A model generated the notes under the pieces. The model had not been told where the DNA came from, did not search any database, and saw nothing but the letters and a program-made list of their open reading frames with translations. A program made the position numbers and the translations under genes. From assembly GCF_003725955.1 (NCBI RefSeq), contig NZ_QIBZ01000003.1, forward strand, positions 62,001 through 126,000: a stretch of 64,000 bases of DNA, given 5' to 3'. This stretch comes from Slackia isoflavoniconvertens (GTDB lineage: Bacteria > Actinomycetota > Coriobacteriia > Coriobacteriales > Eggerthellaceae). Shown one piece after another: positions 61,847 to 64,000 of this stretch (positions are counted from its first letter, which is position 1; each line of letters begins with the position of its first letter).

Positions 61847-62050
61847 AAAAGTGACAAAAGTTGCGAATCTGGGGGCGTTTATAGGTCACTAAGCGCGCAA
61901 CAACACCGCAAACCGGCGAGCGAAGCTTGCGTCAGGGGCCCCATCCCATGAAAACGAGGCTTTAAAACCACCAAAAGCAGCAAAACTCGCCCATCTACGA
62001 GCGAGATGTGGGCTTGCACTCCCCCCAGATTCGCAACTTTTGTCACTTTT
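61847..62050. repeat. MITE-like element: perfect 29-bp terminal inverted repeats, 146-nt interior
   Basis: Arms AAAAGTGACAAAAGTTGCGA...GGGGG (61847-61875) and the exact complement (62022-62050). The interior is non-coding with a smaller hairpin GCCCATCT/AGAT-GT-GGGC. There is no obvious target-site duplication in the flanks. It sits between feoB and its Cys-rich partner. Confidence 0.85.
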
Positions 62051-62171
62051 CGACTTGTTGCTTTACGCTAGGCAAGAAAACATCACGCAAATGCGGGGCG
62101 CATCCACCCGAAACCGCCCATACTTGGCCCTTGGCCCGCATCGCCTGTCGACTATGTTCTGCCCATATTAA

Positions 62172-62199
62172 ATAGCGCCCCGCGAATGCGGGGCGCTAT
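62172..62199 (-). terminator. Terminator of feoB
   Basis: ATAGCGCCCCGC-GAAT-GCGGGGCGCTAT, 12-bp perfect stem, 45 nt past the feoB stop; the - strand continues TTAATATGG. Confidence 0.8.
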
Positions 62200-62244
62200 A
62201 ACCCTGAGCTAAGGCTGGGAGCTCTAAACGTTCAGTTTCGCAGA

Positions 62245-64000
62245 TTATTTCGTCTGCTCGTCCTTATGTTTGGGCATGGGACGGAAAATCTGGAACAGCA
62301 TGGCCGCAGCAACGGCAATAGCGATGATGGTCCAGAAGCTGAAGCCGACCTCGCCCGTCGCGAGACCCACGAACTGATAAATCATCAGGCCAACGCACCA
62401 TGCGAAGCCGCACAGATAGCCGATGGTGATCCAGAACCATTTCGCAGAGGCTTGCTGCTGACGAATGGTGCCCATAGCTGCAAAACACGGAGCGCACAGA
62501 AGGTTGAATGCGCAGAAAGCCGAGATTGCAGCCGCGCCGCCGCCAATCATCTGGCCAAAGCCGAGCCACAGAGCGGGGTCGGACTCGCCGTAGCTGGAAA
62601 GCTGCGTGATAATGCCAACGGTAGCGACGACATTCTCCTTAGCAACCAAACCGGTAATCGTAGTTGCCGCAGCCTGCCAATTGTCAAATCCAAGAGGCGC
62701 GAAAATCCAGGCGAGCAGATTGCCGAGGCCGGCCATAAGGCTGTAGTCCATGTAGTCAGGCGCATCGGCATCAAGCAAACCGAAACCGTCGCCCGCATCG
62801 CCAAAGTTCATGAGGAACCAAATAACGATAGTGGACAGAAAGATAATCGTACCAGCCTTGATGATATAGCCCTTCACGCGCTCCCACATGGAAAGCAGTA
62901 CGCTCTTCACAGTCGGCATGTGATATTCAGGCAGCTCCATAACGAACGGCGTGGCCTCGCCGGCGAAAAGCTTGGTTTTCTTCAGCATGATGCCAGAGAT
63001 GATAATCGCCACAACGCCCATGAAGTAGAACAGCGGAGCAACCCACCAGGTATCGTCGGAATTGCCCGTTGCCAGCGCGCCGAACACAAGCGCGATAATA
63101 GGCATCTTCGCACCGCACGGAATCATGGTGGTGGTCATGATGGTCATGCGGCGATCCATCTCATTTTCGATGGTCTTGGTCGCCATAACAGCAGGCACAC
63201 CGCAGCCAGATGCGATAAGCATAGGAATGAACGACTTGCCGGAAAGGCCGAACTTGCGGAACACGCGGTCCATGATGAAGGCGACGCGCGACATATAGCC
63301 GCACAGCTCCAGAATGCCCAGCAGCAAGAACAGAATAATCATCTGCGGGATGAAGCCGATAACCGCGCCAACGCCGGCGACGATGCCGTCGTTAACGAGC
63401 GACTGCAGCCACGGAGCAACGTCGGCCGATTCCATAGCATCGGCGATAATCGCGCCAAGGCCAGGAATCCACAGACCGTAATCGGCTGGATCGGGCTCGG
63501 CGACCTCAACGGCCTCCTTGTAGGCGTCGAAGTCGACTTCCTCTTCGGCGGTCACGCCGTCCTCGTCCTCGACCTCGATGGCGGCAACGGCTTTTTCAGC
63601 CTCGGCCTTTTCCTCGAAGTCCTTCACCGTCGCTTGAGCATCTTCGTATTCAGCGACAGCGTCTTCGTCGGCATCATCTTCGGGCTCGGCCACGGCAAGC
63701 GCGTCAAGCACTTCCTGGCTTTCGTCGCTCGGAACGTCGCGGGCCTCGTCCATGCCGTAGATACTGGTGACGTACGCCTCGACGACTCCCTGGGCGTCCT
63801 CATATTCGCCCTCGGCCTCTTCGTAGGCAGCCTGTCCAGTATAGAGATAGCCATCGCCGGAGATGCCGTCGTTAGCCCAGTCGGTCACAGGGCCCGTGCC
63901 CACCGTAACCGCAAGCCAGTACACGAAGAACATGATGGCGATGAAAATGGGCAGGCCCAGCCAACGGTTGGTGACCACGCGGTCGATCTTCTGAGAAGTG
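62245..64000 (-). CDS. feoB: FeoB ferrous iron transporter, membrane domain with large acidic loop (5' end outside window)
   Basis: About 585 residues visible. The frame is open to the window end with DRVVTNRWLGLPIF, the junction from the FeoB G-domain to the first membrane helix. Gate motifs SGCGVPAVMATKTIENE and CGAKMPIIALVFG, the conserved MELPEYHMPTVKSVL and the second Gate LLCAPCFAAMGTI are seen. Between helices 1 and 2, ~120 residues (63481-63849) form a highly acidic Glu/Asp/Ala-rich insert predicted outside the cell. It is unfused to FeoA here. Confidence 0.93.
   Translation of the reverse strand, partial: TSQKIDRVVTNRWLGLPIFIAIMFFVYWLAVTVGTGPVTDWANDGISGDGYLYTGQAAYEEAEGEYEDAQGVVEAYVTSIYGMDEARDVPSDESQEVLDALAVAEPEDDADEDAVAEYEDAQATVKDFEEKAEAEKAVAAIEVEDEDGVTAEEEVDFDAYKEAVEVAEPDPADYGLWIPGLGAIIADAMESADVAPWLQSLVNDGIVAGVGAVIGFIPQMIILFLLLGILELCGYMSRVAFIMDRVFRKFGLSGKSFIPMLIASGCGVPAVMATKTIENEMDRRMTIMTTTMIPCGAKMPIIALVFGALATGNSDDTWWVAPLFYFMGVVAIIISGIMLKKTKLFAGEATPFVMELPEYHMPTVKSVLLSMWERVKGYIIKAGTIIFLSTIVIWFLMNFGDAGDGFGLLDADAPDYMDYSLMAGLGNLLAWIFAPLGFDNWQAAATTITGLVAKENVVATVGIITQLSSYGESDPALWLGFGQMIGGGAAAISAFCAFNLLCAPCFAAMGTIRQQQASAKWFWITIGYLCGFAWCVGLMIYQFVGLATGEVGFSFWTIIAIAVAAAMLFQIFRPMPKHKDEQTK

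Noticed and set aside
63481-63849. Acidic FeoB insert as a frameshift artefact
   Set aside because: The frame is continuous on both sides and the composition is consistent with a soluble acidic domain; upstream and downstream membrane motifs are in the same frame.

Overview
The window is a chromosomal segment of a moderately high-GC anaerobe. The best guess is an actinomycete-related Coriobacteriia, probably Eggerthellaceae. The guess rests on the gene set: a selenocysteine locus with a selenoprotein SelD, a superoxide reductase instead of SOD/catalase, archaeal-type split glutamate synthase, FeoAB/FeoB iron transport, ThyX, Veg next to KsgA, two DUF917 proteins with a HyuA hydantoinase, and an HI0933 flavoprotein. 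No phage, integrase, transposase or CRISPR array was recognised. Genus assignment is inference.

Layout. 1-1.8 kb: divergent methionine genes metA (cut by the window edge) and metY. 1.9-6.4 kb: FeoAB fusion, L-lactate dehydrogenase and a PAP2 phosphatase. 6.4-11.7 kb: murB and the riboflavin operon ribD-ribE-ribBA-ribH behind a full FMN riboswitch, terminator and promoter. 11.9-17.6 kb: two flavoproteins, a Cys-rich unknown, an Nfu-type scaffold, superoxide reductase and lgt. 17.7-22.7 kb: murA-LCP ligase and rpsB-tsf. 23-30.2 kb: an MFS transporter and a five-gene split glutamate synthase operon. 30.2-31.2 kb: about 1 kb with no recognisable gene. 31.2-35.5 kb: DUF917, HyuA, DUF917. 35.9-39.4 kb: metF with a MetH-reactivation-domain protein, and a U32 peptidase. 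39.8-47.7 kb: the selenium locus. 47.3-48.4 kb: two decayed genes. 48.6-61.1 kb: housekeeping and enzyme genes (PEBP, tRNA-Ala, veg, ksgA, tatD, metG, YgjP-type peptidase, iron ADH, rsmI, DUF1385, thyX). 60.7-64 kb: DtxR/MntR-type regulator, FeoB-associated Cys-rich protein and a second FeoB that runs off the window.

The selenium locus is the most coherent system. selD (with an in-frame UGA and a candidate bSECIS hairpin), selA, a roughly 105-nt rod-like RNA structure, selB and tRNA-Sec are on the + strand. Facing them on the - strand are a csd-type cysteine desulfurase-like gene, a DUF3343 gene, a YedF-like gene and a second DUF3343 gene. A decayed 2-hydroxyacyl-CoA dehydratase-like gene lies at the head of the - strand run. 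Together these cover selenium mobilisation/carriage, selenophosphate synthesis, Sec-tRNA synthesis and Sec insertion.

Non-coding structure is unusually rich. There is a four-copy family of palindromic intergenic elements with a shared GCGTAC-loop-GTACGC core. There are four unrelated long inverted repeats with 14-34 bp arms, one MITE-like. A perfect hairpin covers the Shine-Dalgarno of the PAP2 gene. Tandem hairpins precede yedF. A 27-codon hydrophobic ORF with a perfect Shine-Dalgarno lies at 55.8 kb. All functional readings of these are inference from sequence alone.
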